Positions 47,452-57,315 are shown, numbered from the stretch's first letter. The stretch: DNA of 64,000 nucleotides from Nitrosomonas sp. JL21 (GCF_009833095.1 NZ_QRCB01000024.1:1-64000), one strand, 5' to 3'. Notes: generated from the letters alone by a model not told the origin. Numbers and translations are program-made.

Positions 47452-47706
47452 TTAACAGGTGTGTTTTTTACAATACTCAACCATGGGAGGTTTTGGATCA
47501 GAGCCGGAACCGGAACCTTGTGATGATTGCGGATTTCCCTGATTCACTGACGGCGCCGATTGAGAGGATTGGCTTTTTTGTTTGGCATCGGAAGACCTGT
47601 TTTGTTGACTACTATCAATCAGTGCGTTTGATTTGCGATCCCCTGTGTCAGCAAAACAGGAAACGCTGGAACTTAATACAATAATTAGAAAAAGTTTTTT
47701 AAGCAT
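47452..47706 (-). CDS. Small exported Ser/Gln-rich peptide
   Basis: 84 residues, with GAGG before the ATG. A signal peptide (MLKKLFLIIVLSSSVSCFAD) is followed by a low-complexity region rich in Ser, Gln, Asn and Gly (SQQNRSSDAKQKSQSSQSA) and an end with two cysteines (YCKKHTC). The cysteine near residue 17 could also make it a lipoprotein, but VSCFAD is a better peptidase I site. No family is recognised. It precedes the carbonic anhydrase gene by 30 bases, and a short inverted repeat lies just before it. Confidence 0.65.
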   Translation of the reverse strand: MLKKLFLIIVLSSSVSCFADTGDRKSNALIDSSQQNRSSDAKQKSQSSQSAPSVNQGNPQSSQGSGSGSDPKPPMVEYCKKHTC

Positions 47707-47735
47707 GATTTTCCTCGTCTATAAAATATCTTAAT

Positions 47736-47754
47736 CACATTGACAAGCAATGTG
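47736..47754 (-). promoter_or_regulatory. Inverted repeat before the carbonic anhydrase operon
   Basis: CACATTG-ACAAG-CAATGTG: a perfect seven-base stem with a five-base spacer, 30 bases before the start of the small peptide gene. It could be an operator or an mRNA hairpin; the position is suitable for either. No T-run follows. Confidence 0.45.
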
Positions 47755-47929
47755 CTGGTCAAGCTAGCATATGAAATGTCAAGAAAATGTGGACAGAAAC
47801 AATTATTAGAAGTAATGTTATTGGAAAGAGTATTTGATAACTAATTGTTTATATGTATGTATAAATAGAATTCTCTCTGCTGAAAAATATAAAATTCAGA
47901 ATAATCTTTCTATCAATGTCGACAAAATC

Positions 47930-48454
47930 CTACAATGAAATAACTTTTTCCAGATATTCAATCGTCAATCCGTTAACTTTTGGAATACCAATACCCGACT
48001 GCACAGGATAAGGTTCGATCCGGTCAGTATGCAGGTAGCCTCTGCGCTCATAAAACGCGATCAATTCCGATCGTTGAGACACGACGAACATCAGAAATTT
48101 AGTTTTCTTCAGATGATTTTGGGCAAAAGACTCCGCATACTCCAACATATATTTGCCCAATCCCTTTCCTTGCAAATCTGGATGAACCGAGAAAAAACCG
48201 ATATACGCATGATCCTTTTCCTTAGCGACGTAAATACACGATATCAGCATACTTTCTTGATAAATCACAAAAAAATATCCTTCAGGGTTTGACAGTGCAG
48301 TAGTTATTTCATGCGGATTTGTTCTATCGCCTCGAATGATATGATTTTCGCTCGTCCACCCCAAATCACCGCGATAGGTCAGGTTAATCAGTTTGGATAT
48401 GTCCTGGGCTTGCGTGAGATCAGCCCTTTTGATGCATAACCGGGAAAAGTCCAT
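47930..48454 (-). CDS. GNAT-family N-acetyltransferase
   Basis: 174 residues from the ATG at 48454; a TTG eleven codons earlier is also possible. It has the GNAT core: KRADLTQAQDISKLINLTYR at the start, and motif A AYIGFFSVHPDLQGKGLGKYMLEYAE with the full Q/R-x-x-G-x-G/A CoA loop (QGKGLG). FYERRGYLHTDRIEP is the typical last part. The substrate is unknown. It is preceded 42 bases upstream by the SirB-like gene, so co-transcription with the two membrane-protein genes is possible. Confidence 0.85.
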   Translation of the reverse strand: MDFSRLCIKRADLTQAQDISKLINLTYRGDLGWTSENHIIRGDRTNPHEITTALSNPEGYFFVIYQESMLISCIYVAKEKDHAYIGFFSVHPDLQGKGLGKYMLEYAESFAQNHLKKTKFLMFVVSQRSELIAFYERRGYLHTDRIEPYPVQSGIGIPKVNGLTIEYLEKVISL

Positions 48455-48496
48455 AGACTTATCGTTGAATGTGCTAGTGTGATTCAAACGGACCCG

Positions 48497-48880
48497 TTAA
48501 TTCATTCCCAACCAAGGATTCTTGGTCAGCGCAACCAACACAATGTACACAAACACGCACTCGGCTGCTACCCACGCAGTGATCTTTAACTGCCGGGTTT
48601 TTCCAAATCGCATCGCAATGAGTCCAAGGCCAATATACACCAAAAGGCCAATGACCTTAGCCGTCAACCAGGCGTGCTCCAGTGGATTTTGTTGAATGGT
48701 CATTGCCAAAGCAATCGCGCTGCCCAGTAACAGCGTATCGACGATATGGGGCAATACTTTCACCCAGCGCTGGCGCAAATTTTGGGAATTCTGCAACAGC
48801 CAGATGCCTCGCAGGAAAAACAATGTAAAACTGACGATGACGCTGCCGACATGGATCATTTTCAAAACGGAATAACTCAT
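48497..48880 (-). CDS. SirB-family membrane protein
   Basis: 127 residues from the ATG at 48880 (the frame extends further upstream into the preceding gene). Four membrane helices are seen: KMIHVGSVIVSFTLFFLRG, HIVDTLLLGSAIALAMTI, AKVIGLLVYIGLGLIAM and AECVFVYIVLVALTK. SYSVLKMIHVGSV with its His, and LPHIVDTLL, are typical of the SirB2 family, whose molecular function is unclear. It begins four bases after the stop of the four-helix protein upstream, so they are coupled. Confidence 0.83.
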   Translation of the reverse strand: MSYSVLKMIHVGSVIVSFTLFFLRGIWLLQNSQNLRQRWVKVLPHIVDTLLLGSAIALAMTIQQNPLEHAWLTAKVIGLLVYIGLGLIAMRFGKTRQLKITAWVAAECVFVYIVLVALTKNPWLGMN

Positions 48881-48884
48881 CGGA

Positions 48885-49367
48885 TTACATTCCCACGAGC
48901 CAGCCATGACTACCCGCGACGGCACCCGCAATGGTTATCAAACTCAGAATGAGTAAAAACAAATGCTTACGTTGAATTCGCGTAAACGTATCAGGTGAAA
49001 TAGGAACAGCCGCCGATTGCGGAGTCTGGTGTCGCCGGCTGCGTGGCTCCTGTATAAACAGCATCACGCTGAACAATAGCCAAATAGCTACCATCGCATG
49101 CATCCACCAATACTGCCATTGCAAGAATCTCTGCCAGGCGTTCAACTCATACACCATATAAAACCCGGATATACCCACCACCAAGGTCGTAATTCGCGCC
49201 TGCGCCGCAAAGCGCCGCCTGAATTGCTGGAAGAAGGCCATCGCTTCAGACATCGATTGCATTCGCATCAATGTAGGCAGTAATACCGATGTGACCATCG
49301 AGACTCCGCCGATCCATAGCACTACTCCCAGCACATGCAACAAGCGGGCAAACACTAAATCATCCAT
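48885..49367 (-). CDS. CopD-like four-helix membrane protein
   Basis: 160 residues with four membrane segments (LLHVLGVVLWIGGVSMV, ITTLVVGISGFYMVYEL, WMHAMVAIWLLFSVMLF, LLILSLITIAGAVAGSHGW). The repeated His in helices (LLHVLGVVLWIGG, WWMHAMVA) resembles CopD/YchJ-type integral proteins that may bind heme or copper, but no exact family was identified. It is directly upstream of the SirB-like gene with four bases between them. Confidence 0.65.
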   Translation of the reverse strand: MDDLVFARLLHVLGVVLWIGGVSMVTSVLLPTLMRMQSMSEAMAFFQQFRRRFAAQARITTLVVGISGFYMVYELNAWQRFLQWQYWWMHAMVAIWLLFSVMLFIQEPRSRRHQTPQSAAVPISPDTFTRIQRKHLFLLILSLITIAGAVAGSHGWLVGM

Positions 49368-49438
49368 GTATGAAAATCTCTAAAATTGATTGAGAATCTG
49401 GATAGATGGCACGACAATGCCACCAACGCCCCGTTTAA

Positions 49439-49795
49439 TCATTCCACTAGGTCACTCGAAGCCCATTGCTCGGCTTCGTCGTAATCATGGAACACGGAGA
49501 CATTGGCATTGACGAACAGATTGAATACCCAAGCGCCCCAGGCTTGCCACTCGTCATCGGTAACAACTGCCACTCGATTAAAATCACTGCCATGCTGGCG
49601 TATGAATTTTATTTCTTCCCAAGCAACATCGACGGTGTAATCGAGCATATCGCGCCAGTCAAACAACAGATTGGCTTTACCATCAAAATGAGATTGGTAG
49701 AGCACTTGCTGTTCAAACTCTTTATAGTCCACTAGCGTGAATTCCCCAATGACTGCGACGATGATGAGATTATTTTTTTTCTGGATAGTAATCAT
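49439..49795 (-). CDS. SpoIIAA-like STAS-domain protein
   Basis: 118 residues from the ATG at 49795, which has GAGG seven bases upstream; the longer frame is not supported. It reads as a SpoIIAA-like STAS fold: MITIQKKNNLIIVAVIGEFTLVDY, then KANLLFDWRDMLDYTVDVAWEEIKF, RVAVVTDDEWQ and FHDYDEAEQWASS. Related small proteins occur alone in many proteobacteria, where their role is not known; the classical SpoIIAA is an anti-anti-sigma factor, but the phosphorylated Ser of that class is not evident here. No kinase or sigma partner is adjacent. Confidence 0.75.
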   Translation of the reverse strand: MITIQKKNNLIIVAVIGEFTLVDYKEFEQQVLYQSHFDGKANLLFDWRDMLDYTVDVAWEEIKFIRQHGSDFNRVAVVTDDEWQAWGAWVFNLFVNANVSVFHDYDEAEQWASSDLVE

Positions 49796-49882
49796 GATCG
49801 GACCTCGTGTGATAACTGGCACATCATAGGTAAATAAACCGCAGGGTGCAAATTCTACAGTCAAAATGACCGCTGCTGGATA

Positions 49883-50746
49883 TCATTTCTGGGCAGCCGA
49901 AGCCGGCAATTTGATACCAAGAATTCCGCTCAGTGATCCGCCCAGAATGATCAAACCCATACCCAGCCATGCAATGGGTGGTAATACTTCATCCCAAACC
50001 AGCATTCCCCACAAACAGGCAAATATGACAGTGCTATAACCCAGCGACGTTACGACAAGCACTGCGCCACGATGATAGGCCCGGGTCATCGCCAATTGGG
50101 CCAATGTTGCTGTCATGCCGATACTCACCAGCAATACCAGGCCGTTTGCGGTAATGGGGTGGAAAGAAGTAAACGCCAGCCATCCCCCCGTCATTACCGT
50201 ACTGATCAACGTAAAATAAAATACCACGTGCCATTCCGTTTCACCCAAGTTGCCCAATTGCTTGACATTCATATAAGCAATGGCGGCAAAGAAACCAGAA
50301 GCAATGCCAAGTAAATTGGCATCCCAGCTATCATCGGGTAAAGTCGGCCGCAGCAAAAGAATGACACCGATAAAACCGATCCCGATAGCTCCGATCATTA
50401 GCCAATGGTTGTGCTCTTTCAAAACCAATGTCGTCAACAACGCGACAAATAGCGGCCAGGTGTAATTGAGCGAAATCGCTGTCGCCAAAGGCAGATGAGT
50501 CAGGCAGTAAAAAAAGAGTAGCAGGCTGATAAGGCCCGACACTCCGCGCCAGCAGTGAATTCTCCAATGCGGTGTGCGAAGAGGAAGGCGGTGATGATGG
50601 ATGATCATATACGTCATCCATACACCGAATAGCGAACGGTAAAATACCAGCTCGGTACTCGAAAAATAAGGAGCGCTCAGTTTGACCAATACGCCCATGC
50701 ATGCAAACATAAAGGCTGCGAGTACCATCCACATTGACCGCATCAT
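49883..50746 (-). CDS. EamA-family (DMT) transporter
   Basis: 287 residues with about ten membrane helices in two repeats of the EamA type (AAFMFACMGVLVKLSAPYFSS, LPLATAISLNYTWPLFVALL in the first; IASGFFAAIAYMNVKQLG, ILGGSLSGILGIKL in the second). The YRSLFGVWMTYMI and FYCLTHLPLATA segments are usual in the family. It is probably a metabolite exporter of the inner membrane; the substrate cannot be told. It precedes the STAS gene on the same strand by about 90 bases. Confidence 0.9.
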   Translation of the reverse strand: MMRSMWMVLAAFMFACMGVLVKLSAPYFSSTELVFYRSLFGVWMTYMIIHHHRLPLRTPHWRIHCWRGVSGLISLLLFFYCLTHLPLATAISLNYTWPLFVALLTTLVLKEHNHWLMIGAIGIGFIGVILLLRPTLPDDSWDANLLGIASGFFAAIAYMNVKQLGNLGETEWHVVFYFTLISTVMTGGWLAFTSFHPITANGLVLLVSIGMTATLAQLAMTRAYHRGAVLVVTSLGYSTVIFACLWGMLVWDEVLPPIAWLGMGLIILGGSLSGILGIKLPASAAQK

Positions 50747-50930
50747 GAATTATTCCAATTGGTATTGAAGGGATAAAAAAGAAATAAGACGAAGAAAACG
50801 CTGAAAAACTCCTGCGCCTAGACCGGTTGTAGTGAAATCAGGCTCAATATGCTGTCCATGCTAACATTCAATTGCGTTTTCACCTGATTCCACCTTGCCG
50901 GCCAAAGCTTGCTGTTTTTTCAGAATTTAC

Positions 50931-52040
50931 TTAAAGATGCGGTTCCATTTCACGCCGCAGAAATTGATGAAAGTGCTTCATTCCAGCTTCCATCGGCATT
51001 TGATAAGGTCCTACTTCATTCAATCCCTGCTCATGAAGTGCTCTGCGTCCCTCAGTCATCAATCTGCAGATTTCATCATCTTCCAACGCAGTTTCCTGGT
51101 AGGCTGCCTGTTCCGCTTCAACAAAATCACGCTCAAACAAGGCAATTTCTTCAGGAAAATAAAATTCAACCACATTGGTGCAGCTTTCAATACCTGTAGG
51201 AATCAAAGTGCTGATGACCAATGTGTGCGGATACCATTCCACCATGATATTCGGGTAGTACAACAGCCAGATGGCGCCATGAGATGGCATTTCCCCTTCA
51301 GTTTGTTGTCGCAGCACCTGTTCGTGCCATTTTGCATAGACAGGGCTACCCGGGCGTTGCAAACGCCCACTATCGATCGCAACCGTCTGGACGCTGTACC
51401 AATCATCGAATTCCCAGTCGAGTTTCTCGGTATTGACAAAATGCCCCAGCCCGGGATGGAAAGGATCGACATGGTAATCCTCCAGATAAACTTCGATGAA
51501 GGTTTTCCAATTACAGAGATAGTGATCGATCTGGATTCGATCCAATACATGACCGGAAAAATCAAACTCACTGAGCATGCTGAACTTGGCCATATCGTGC
51601 GATACATTCCGCGCCCCGCTGAAGAGCAGGCCATTCCAGTTTTGCAGCGGCGTCTTATTTAAATTAAGGCACGGGTTCTGTTCAAAATGCGGAGCCCCAA
51701 GTAATTTGCCTTCCAATGAGTAAGTCCAGCGATGAATCGGACAGACAATGTTTTTGATGTTGTCGCGCCCTTTCAGGAGCAGTGCTTGCCGATGACGGCA
51801 GATGTTCGAAAGCAATTCAATGCCGTGCTCATGTCGTACCAGAACCTTGGCATTATTCATCCCCTCTGGCACATAATAATCGCCCACATTGGGCACCATC
51901 ATTTCATGTCCGATATATCCTGGACCTTTATCAAATAAAATTCGTTTTTCAATCTCTAGGATCTTTGGATCCAAGTACCAGTCAACCGGAAGTTGCACCG
52001 ACATCCCCGTCAGTTGTGAGATTTCAGCCAAGTTAGACAT
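50931..52040 (-). CDS. Rieske non-heme iron oxygenase, alpha-subunit type
   Basis: 369 residues. The Rieske 2Fe-2S centre is CRHRQALL ... CPIHRWTY (Cys-X-His, then Cys-X2-His). The mononuclear iron site is in VYLEDYHVDPFHPGL (His-X4-His), with Glu in the place of the bridging Asp found in naphthalene dioxygenase. The layout is that of ring-hydroxylating or choline/betaine-type monooxygenases; the substrate is not evident. No ferredoxin, reductase or small-subunit gene is adjacent, so it must borrow an electron supply. No signal peptide; cytosolic. Confidence 0.87.
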   Translation of the reverse strand: MSNLAEISQLTGMSVQLPVDWYLDPKILEIEKRILFDKGPGYIGHEMMVPNVGDYYVPEGMNNAKVLVRHEHGIELLSNICRHRQALLLKGRDNIKNIVCPIHRWTYSLEGKLLGAPHFEQNPCLNLNKTPLQNWNGLLFSGARNVSHDMAKFSMLSEFDFSGHVLDRIQIDHYLCNWKTFIEVYLEDYHVDPFHPGLGHFVNTEKLDWEFDDWYSVQTVAIDSGRLQRPGSPVYAKWHEQVLRQQTEGEMPSHGAIWLLYYPNIMVEWYPHTLVISTLIPTGIESCTNVVEFYFPEEIALFERDFVEAEQAAYQETALEDDEICRLMTEGRRALHEQGLNEVGPYQMPMEAGMKHFHQFLRREMEPHL

Positions 52041-52228
52041 ATCGATACCTTACACTCTCCCAAAAAATTAGCGGCGAAAATACCCGAAAAAACAAAAAAA
52101 TAAAACTCCCTTCAGCAACGAAGAAAAGAAAACTTGTTTGCTTGGTTATAATAGCAATGTTGATAGTACAATACGGTACCCATTTACCGAGCAATTTAAC
52201 CAATATTAATCAAAAAGAGAGCATCTTA

Positions 52229-53650
52229 ATGAAAGAGATACATCAGTTAAGAAAACATTCATGGGCATATCTATTATCCTCGTTGATGATCGCAGGACTG
52301 ACTGCATGTGGCGATGGCAGTGAAAAAACCCAAGCGGCATCGTCCGACTCGTCATCTGTAGCCACCGCCAAACGTACAACTCAAACCGGCCCTGCAGTCG
52401 GTATTTTAGTCGATTCACCCGTCTCTGGCATATCTTATGCAGCAGGATCGGGGAAATCGGGCATCACTGATGAGCAAGGTAAATTCAATTTCAATCATGG
52501 TGATAAGATTGAATTCAAATTGGGAAATTTGACACTCGGTAATATTCAGGGTTCACAAATCCTCACCCCCATTGAGCTGGCCGGAGATAATCCCAATAAA
52601 CTTCAGAATTTACTGGTTCTGCTGCAATCATTGGATTCTGATGCCAATCTGTCCAATGGCATATCGATTTCGAGTGACACAGCCGCAGCAGTCAAGAATT
52701 CCATCAATCTCGACAGCGATCCAGCAGGATTTGCGGATGCTGCAGGATTAAAAGGCATCATGGAAGCCAGCGGAATTACAGGAGGAGTAAGAACGCCTGA
52801 AGAAGCACGCACTCATTTCTTGTCACAAGGCGTCGCACTGCTCAGCGCCCAAATCTGGGTGAGCTATACTGACAAAACAGCCAGCGTATTGCGAGTAGCT
52901 TCAGACATCAGTGGTGAATATTTGCAAGGCGATGCCCGTCCTGATGACTCGTGTGATGAAAACCGGGTCTGCGGCGGAAAGACCGTGTTCCAATCCGGTG
53001 TTGAATATGGCATTGCCAAAGCTGAAGAATTCGATAGCCGTGGCTTTAAATTAATAGGGACACCGAGCATCGATACCAACATCAAGGCCGGGCTGTCCAA
53101 TCCGAATCCAACCCGGCGAGTGCGCACCGATGGGTTTGAGCTGATCAACTCCGATATCGTGACCGTTCAACGAGCACGCGCAGAAACCAGTGTATTCGGT
53201 GAGTTGTTCCATATCGCCAAGCCGATTCAGTTAAGCGATGAAAACGAAGTGGCCGAGAAAGAAGTCAAAGAAACCCGTTACGCGAAAATCGATAACGATG
53301 CGAATGGCATTGTCGGCGCATGGGCATACGACAGTACAGCGATTCAAACCCCGACGCTGGTTTTCTTTCCCAATGGGAAATTCTTCATGATCGATCCGAC
53401 CGGAACCACTCAACGTGCAGATCAAGCGAAATGCGCCAAACCCGGTGTTGAATTTTCATCCTACAGTTATGACAAGGGCAGCAGCAAGCTCAATTTTTCG
53501 AGCTTTACCTACAACACCAATGGCTGTGCCGGTTTTTCCGACTTGGATAACAATACCGCCATCGGTTTCTCGATCAATGCCGATGGAAACTCAGCCAAGC
53601 TGGACAAGCAAGGCGAAGAATCCGTCACCGTATATCGAGTTTCGAAATAA
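52229..53650 (+). CDS. Lipoprotein of unknown function
   Basis: 473 residues from the ATG at 52229; the frame is open further upstream but the lipoprotein signal begins here. Signal KHSWAYLLSSLMIAGLTAC with lipid-attachment Cys at residue 27. The mature part starts Ser/Ala/Thr-rich, then has a beta-sandwich-like segment (GILVDSPVSGISYAAGSG, GITDEQGKFNFNHGDKIEFKLGNLTLG) of the kind found in carboxypeptidase-regulatory-like domains and in surface adhesins. The middle has two Cys near CDENRVCGG and two further Cys late. No family name is certain. It lies alone on the plus strand ahead of priA. Confidence 0.72.
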   Translation: MKEIHQLRKHSWAYLLSSLMIAGLTACGDGSEKTQAASSDSSSVATAKRTTQTGPAVGILVDSPVSGISYAAGSGKSGITDEQGKFNFNHGDKIEFKLGNLTLGNIQGSQILTPIELAGDNPNKLQNLLVLLQSLDSDANLSNGISISSDTAAAVKNSINLDSDPAGFADAAGLKGIMEASGITGGVRTPEEARTHFLSQGVALLSAQIWVSYTDKTASVLRVASDISGEYLQGDARPDDSCDENRVCGGKTVFQSGVEYGIAKAEEFDSRGFKLIGTPSIDTNIKAGLSNPNPTRRVRTDGFELINSDIVTVQRARAETSVFGELFHIAKPIQLSDENEVAEKEVKETRYAKIDNDANGIVGAWAYDSTAIQTPTLVFFPNGKFFMIDPTGTTQRADQAKCAKPGVEFSSYSYDKGSSKLNFSSFTYNTNGCAGFSDLDNNTAIGFSINADGNSAKLDKQGEESVTVYRVSK

Positions 53651-53768
53651 TTTCAATACGCATGCTGAACCGAGCCACTCATCGGCATCATCGATCGCGA
53701 TGAGTGGCTTACTTTCCGAACCAACTCAACCGCAATCGCGAAACTCACCTGATCTTCGCTAGGTAAGT

Positions 53769-55952
53769 ATGCCGATCATTCAGGTCGCACTGAACGTTCC
53801 TGTCGACACAGTGTTTGATTACTACGCAGACGACGCCAGCACCGCCGATATTGGTCTACGCGCCTGTGTTCCGTTTGGTAAAAAACTTCTGACCGGCATC
53901 ATCATTGCCGTCATTGCCGAAACCCAGGTGCCTTCAGCCAAACTTCGATCAGCCCAATTCATTTTCCGAGAAATCAAACCGTTATCGCAAGAATTACTGC
54001 AATTGTTCAATTTTTGCAGCCGTTACTATCATTATCCCCTCGGGATGGTGATCATGAATGGATTGCCGATCAAATTACGCAACAACCAGCCAATACAACT
54101 CAAGAAAAATCTGACAGAGCAACGCTATGGCCTGACGCCAGCGGGCGCCTTAATAAAAATATCGGACATCCCAGCAAAGCAACGAATAGCTCGGCGTTTA
54201 TTCAAGGAATTCCATGACTCGACGGAATTGAGCCATCACCAAATCCAACAGATCTCTCCCCGGGCCATCCATGTGCTCAAGGATTGGCTGGCGCAAGATT
54301 GGGTAGCATCAATCACCACTGCCGATAAACCCATTGAAGCCAATTCAGGTCCACCGCTGACTACCGAACAAGCGCGCGCAGTTGCTTTAATGACCGCCAC
54401 ACCAAATCAGTTCAAGGCTTGGTTGCTCCATGGCGTGACGGGCAGTGGAAAAACAGAGGTTTACTTGCGGATTATTGCCACAGTGTTGGCGCAGAACAAA
54501 CAATCGCTCGTTCTGATCCCTGAAATCAATTTGACGCCGCAATTGGAAACCGTATTTCGTGCCAGATTTCCGGCTACGTGCCTGGTGAGTTTGCACAGTG
54601 GTTTGAACGACACCGAGCGATTGATGAATTGGCTACAAGCACAAAATGGTGAAGCGAAAATCATCTTGGGTACGCGCCTGGCGGTCTTCACGCCTCTTCC
54701 AGATCTTGGACTGATCATCGTCGATGAAGAACACGATGCATCGTTCAAACAGCATGAAGGGCTGCGATATTCCGCACGCGATCTGGCCATTTTTCGCGCC
54801 AAGCAGGCCAATATTCCCATTCTGCTCGGTTCTGCAACTCCTTCGCTGGAAAGCTACCATAACGCCCTCATCCATCGATATCACACTGTTCGATTGACAT
54901 CTCGCGCCATTGAGAACGCAGCGCTACCTTCGATCGAATGCATCGATACTCGAGCCGACAAACCCCGGGAAGGATTATCGAAGGCGCTGCTTGCAGCAAT
55001 TGACCGATGCCTGGCGAACAAACATCAAAGTCTCATCTTCATCAATCGGCGCGGCTACGCGCCGGTATTACTCTGCCGGTCTTGCGGTTGGACAGCGGCT
55101 TGCCATCGATGCTCCAGCCGGTTGGTTGTGCATTTGCGGGATAAAAAATTATGTTGCCATCATTGCGGCCACGATGAACATTTCCCTCGCGCCTGTCCGG
55201 ATTGCGGCAATCAGGATATCGCTCCGTTTGGACAAGGCACGCAACGCATAGAAGAAACACTGGCAACACACTTTCCTGCGGCGCGGATTGCGCGCATCGA
55301 TCGCGACTCCACCCGGCGCAAAAATGCCTGGAAAGATATTCTGCAAGCGATTCATACACAACAAATCGATATCCTCGTCGGCACTCAGATTCTTGCGAAA
55401 GGACATGATTTTCCGAACCTTTCATTGGTTGGCATACTGAATGCGGACACTTCGCTGTACAGTACCGATTTCCGCGCCAGCGAACGATTATTTGCGCAAT
55501 TGATGCAAGTCGCAGGGCGCGCCGGGCGCGCTGAAGTTCCAGGTCATGTCCTGATCCAAACTGAATTTCCTGCCCATCCCCTCTACCACGCATTGCAACG
55601 CCAAGATTATGATTCATTGGCACAGGCTTTGCTGGCGGAAAGAAAAACGGCTAAATTTCCTCCTTTTGTTCACCAAGCATTACTGCGCGCTGAATCACAC
55701 GTCATGCAGGATGTGATGAATTTTCTGACTCAGGCATCTCATCTGATTGCTCACTCAGACTCAATCGAAATGTTCGATCCAGTTCCAGCCCAAATAGTGC
55801 GTTTGAAAGGACTGGAGCGCGCCCAATTGTTGGTACAATCCGCTTCACGCAGTCAGTTGCAAGAATTTCTGGGCAAGTGGTATATCGAAATCAATCGATT
55901 AGCCACTCATAAAATTCGCTGGATGCTGGATATCGATCCTGTTGAATTCTAA
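53769..55952 (+). CDS. priA: Primosomal replication-restart helicase PriA
   Basis: 727 residues. N-terminal DNA-binding domain (IIQVALNVPVDTVFDYYADD), then a superfamily 2 helicase with Walker A GVTGSGKTEVYLR, Walker B IIVDEEHDASFKQHEGLRYSARD, and the GSATPSLESY motif. The zinc module has eight cysteines (CRSCGW, CHRCSS, CHHCG, CPDCG). The third part includes VGTQILAKGHDFPNLSLVG and QVAGRAGRAEVPG. It reloads the replisome at stalled forks. The start at 53769 lacks a clear ribosome binding site. Confidence 0.96.
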   Translation: MPIIQVALNVPVDTVFDYYADDASTADIGLRACVPFGKKLLTGIIIAVIAETQVPSAKLRSAQFIFREIKPLSQELLQLFNFCSRYYHYPLGMVIMNGLPIKLRNNQPIQLKKNLTEQRYGLTPAGALIKISDIPAKQRIARRLFKEFHDSTELSHHQIQQISPRAIHVLKDWLAQDWVASITTADKPIEANSGPPLTTEQARAVALMTATPNQFKAWLLHGVTGSGKTEVYLRIIATVLAQNKQSLVLIPEINLTPQLETVFRARFPATCLVSLHSGLNDTERLMNWLQAQNGEAKIILGTRLAVFTPLPDLGLIIVDEEHDASFKQHEGLRYSARDLAIFRAKQANIPILLGSATPSLESYHNALIHRYHTVRLTSRAIENAALPSIECIDTRADKPREGLSKALLAAIDRCLANKHQSLIFINRRGYAPVLLCRSCGWTAACHRCSSRLVVHLRDKKLCCHHCGHDEHFPRACPDCGNQDIAPFGQGTQRIEETLATHFPAARIARIDRDSTRRKNAWKDILQAIHTQQIDILVGTQILAKGHDFPNLSLVGILNADTSLYSTDFRASERLFAQLMQVAGRAGRAEVPGHVLIQTEFPAHPLYHALQRQDYDSLAQALLAERKTAKFPPFVHQALLRAESHVMQDVMNFLTQASHLIAHSDSIEMFDPVPAQIVRLKGLERAQLLVQSASRSQLQEFLGKWYIEINRLATHKIRWMLDIDPVEF

Positions 55953-56128
55953 TGAAATGGTTGTGAGTGAAAATGGATCAGAAGAACCAGCAAACAATAA
56001 AAACAGCGTGTGTTCAACGCCATGCAATTGACACCACAGCAGCCGTTCAATGCTGTCTTTCATTCCCGATTCCAACTTCTGGAGTAAAAGTTTCAAGCAG
56101 AGCTTGCCAGCAGTGATCAGTGATTTCC

Positions 56129-57241
56129 TTATTCCGAAAAGAACTCCCGTGCCTTGTCCATCCACGATTTAGCTCGGGGACTATGACGCGATCCATCCTT
56201 CAGGCTGATCGCTTCGAGTTCTTCCAATAATTCTTTCTGGCGCCCTGTTAATTTAACAGGAGTCTCCACCACGACGTGACACAACAAATCGCCTTTATCA
56301 TGACTGCGTACGCCCTTGATGCCTTTACTCCGCAAGCGGAAAATTTTGCCAGTCTGAGTTTCAGCAGGAACCTTGATCTTTGCGTGTCCTTCCAATGTAG
56401 GCACTTCGATTTCTCCCCCCAGAGCAGCCACGCTGAAGCTGATCGGTATTTCACAATGCAAATGATCGCCTTCACGGCGGAAAACCGGATGTGCAGACAA
56501 ATGAACCACGACATAGAGGTCGCCGGACGGTCCGCCATTGATGCCCGCTTCACCTTCCGCAGAAATACGGATGCGGTCGCCGTCATCCACACCGGCCGGA
56601 ATTTTCACATTCAACGTCTTATGTTGCTTGACCAACCCGACACCATGACAGGCATTGCAAGGCTGCGCAATGATCTTGCCGCTGCCCTGGCATTTGGGAC
56701 AGGTTTGCTGAATCGAAAAGAATCCCTGCTGCATCCTGACTTGCCCATGACCATTACAGGTCGGACAGGTTTTCGGCGAAGTCCCGGGTTTTGCGCCACT
56801 GCCGCTACAAGGTTCACATTTGACCATCGTCGGAATGCGGATTTTTGTCTCAGTTCCGTGCGCCGCCTGCTCCAACGAAATCTCCAGGTTATAGCGTAAA
56901 TCGGCACCCCGATGCATATTCGAACGCCCACTTCTGCCGCCACCGAAAATATCTCCAAAAATATCGCTGAACGCGTCGCTGAATCCTTGGGCTCCCGAAC
57001 CGCCTGCTGAACCCCCATTCACGCCGGCATGGCCAAATTGATCATAAGCAGCACGTTTGTTGCTATCTGTCAGAATTTCGTAAGCTTCCTTGGCTTCCTT
57101 GAACATCTCTTCCGATTTTGCATCGCCGGCATTCCGATCAGGATGATATTTCATTGCCAATTTGCGATAGGCTTTTTTGATGGTGTCCTCATCGGCATCA
57201 CGGCTAACACCGAGAATGTCATAGTAATCGCGCTTACTCAT
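56129..57241 (-). CDS. dnaJ: Chaperone DnaJ
   Basis: 370 residues from the ATG at 57241. J domain with HPD in [11 protein letters not shown] (residues about 31-35), Gly/Phe-rich stretch ([11 protein letters not shown]), four CxxCxGxG zinc repeats ([42 protein letters not shown]), and C-terminal substrate-binding domains. It delivers unfolded proteins to DnaK and stimulates its ATPase. It is the last gene of grpE-dnaK-dnaJ. Confidence 0.97.
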   Translation of the reverse strand: MSKRDYYDILGVSRDADEDTIKKAYRKLAMKYHPDRNAGDAKSEEMFKEAKEAYEILTDSNKRAAYDQFGHAGVNGGSAGGSGAQGFSDAFSDIFGDIFGGGRSGRSNMHRGADLRYNLEISLEQAAHGTETKIRIPTMVKCEPCSGSGAKPGTSPKTCPTCNGHGQVRMQQGFFSIQQTCPKCQGSGKIIAQPCNACHGVGLVKQHKTLNVKIPAGVDDGDRIRISAEGEAGINGGPSGDLYVVVHLSAHPVFRREGDHLHCEIPISFSVAALGGEIEVPTLEGHAKIKVPAETQTGKIFRLRSKGIKGVRSHDKGDLLCHVVVETPVKLTGRQKELLEELEAISLKDGSRHSPRAKSWMDKAREFFSE

Positions 57242-57315
57242 ATTCAATTCCTGCTGCTAAGATAAATGTAAAGTACGTCATAGAATGAATGTCCAGTTTC
57301 TCTTAAACACTAAAA

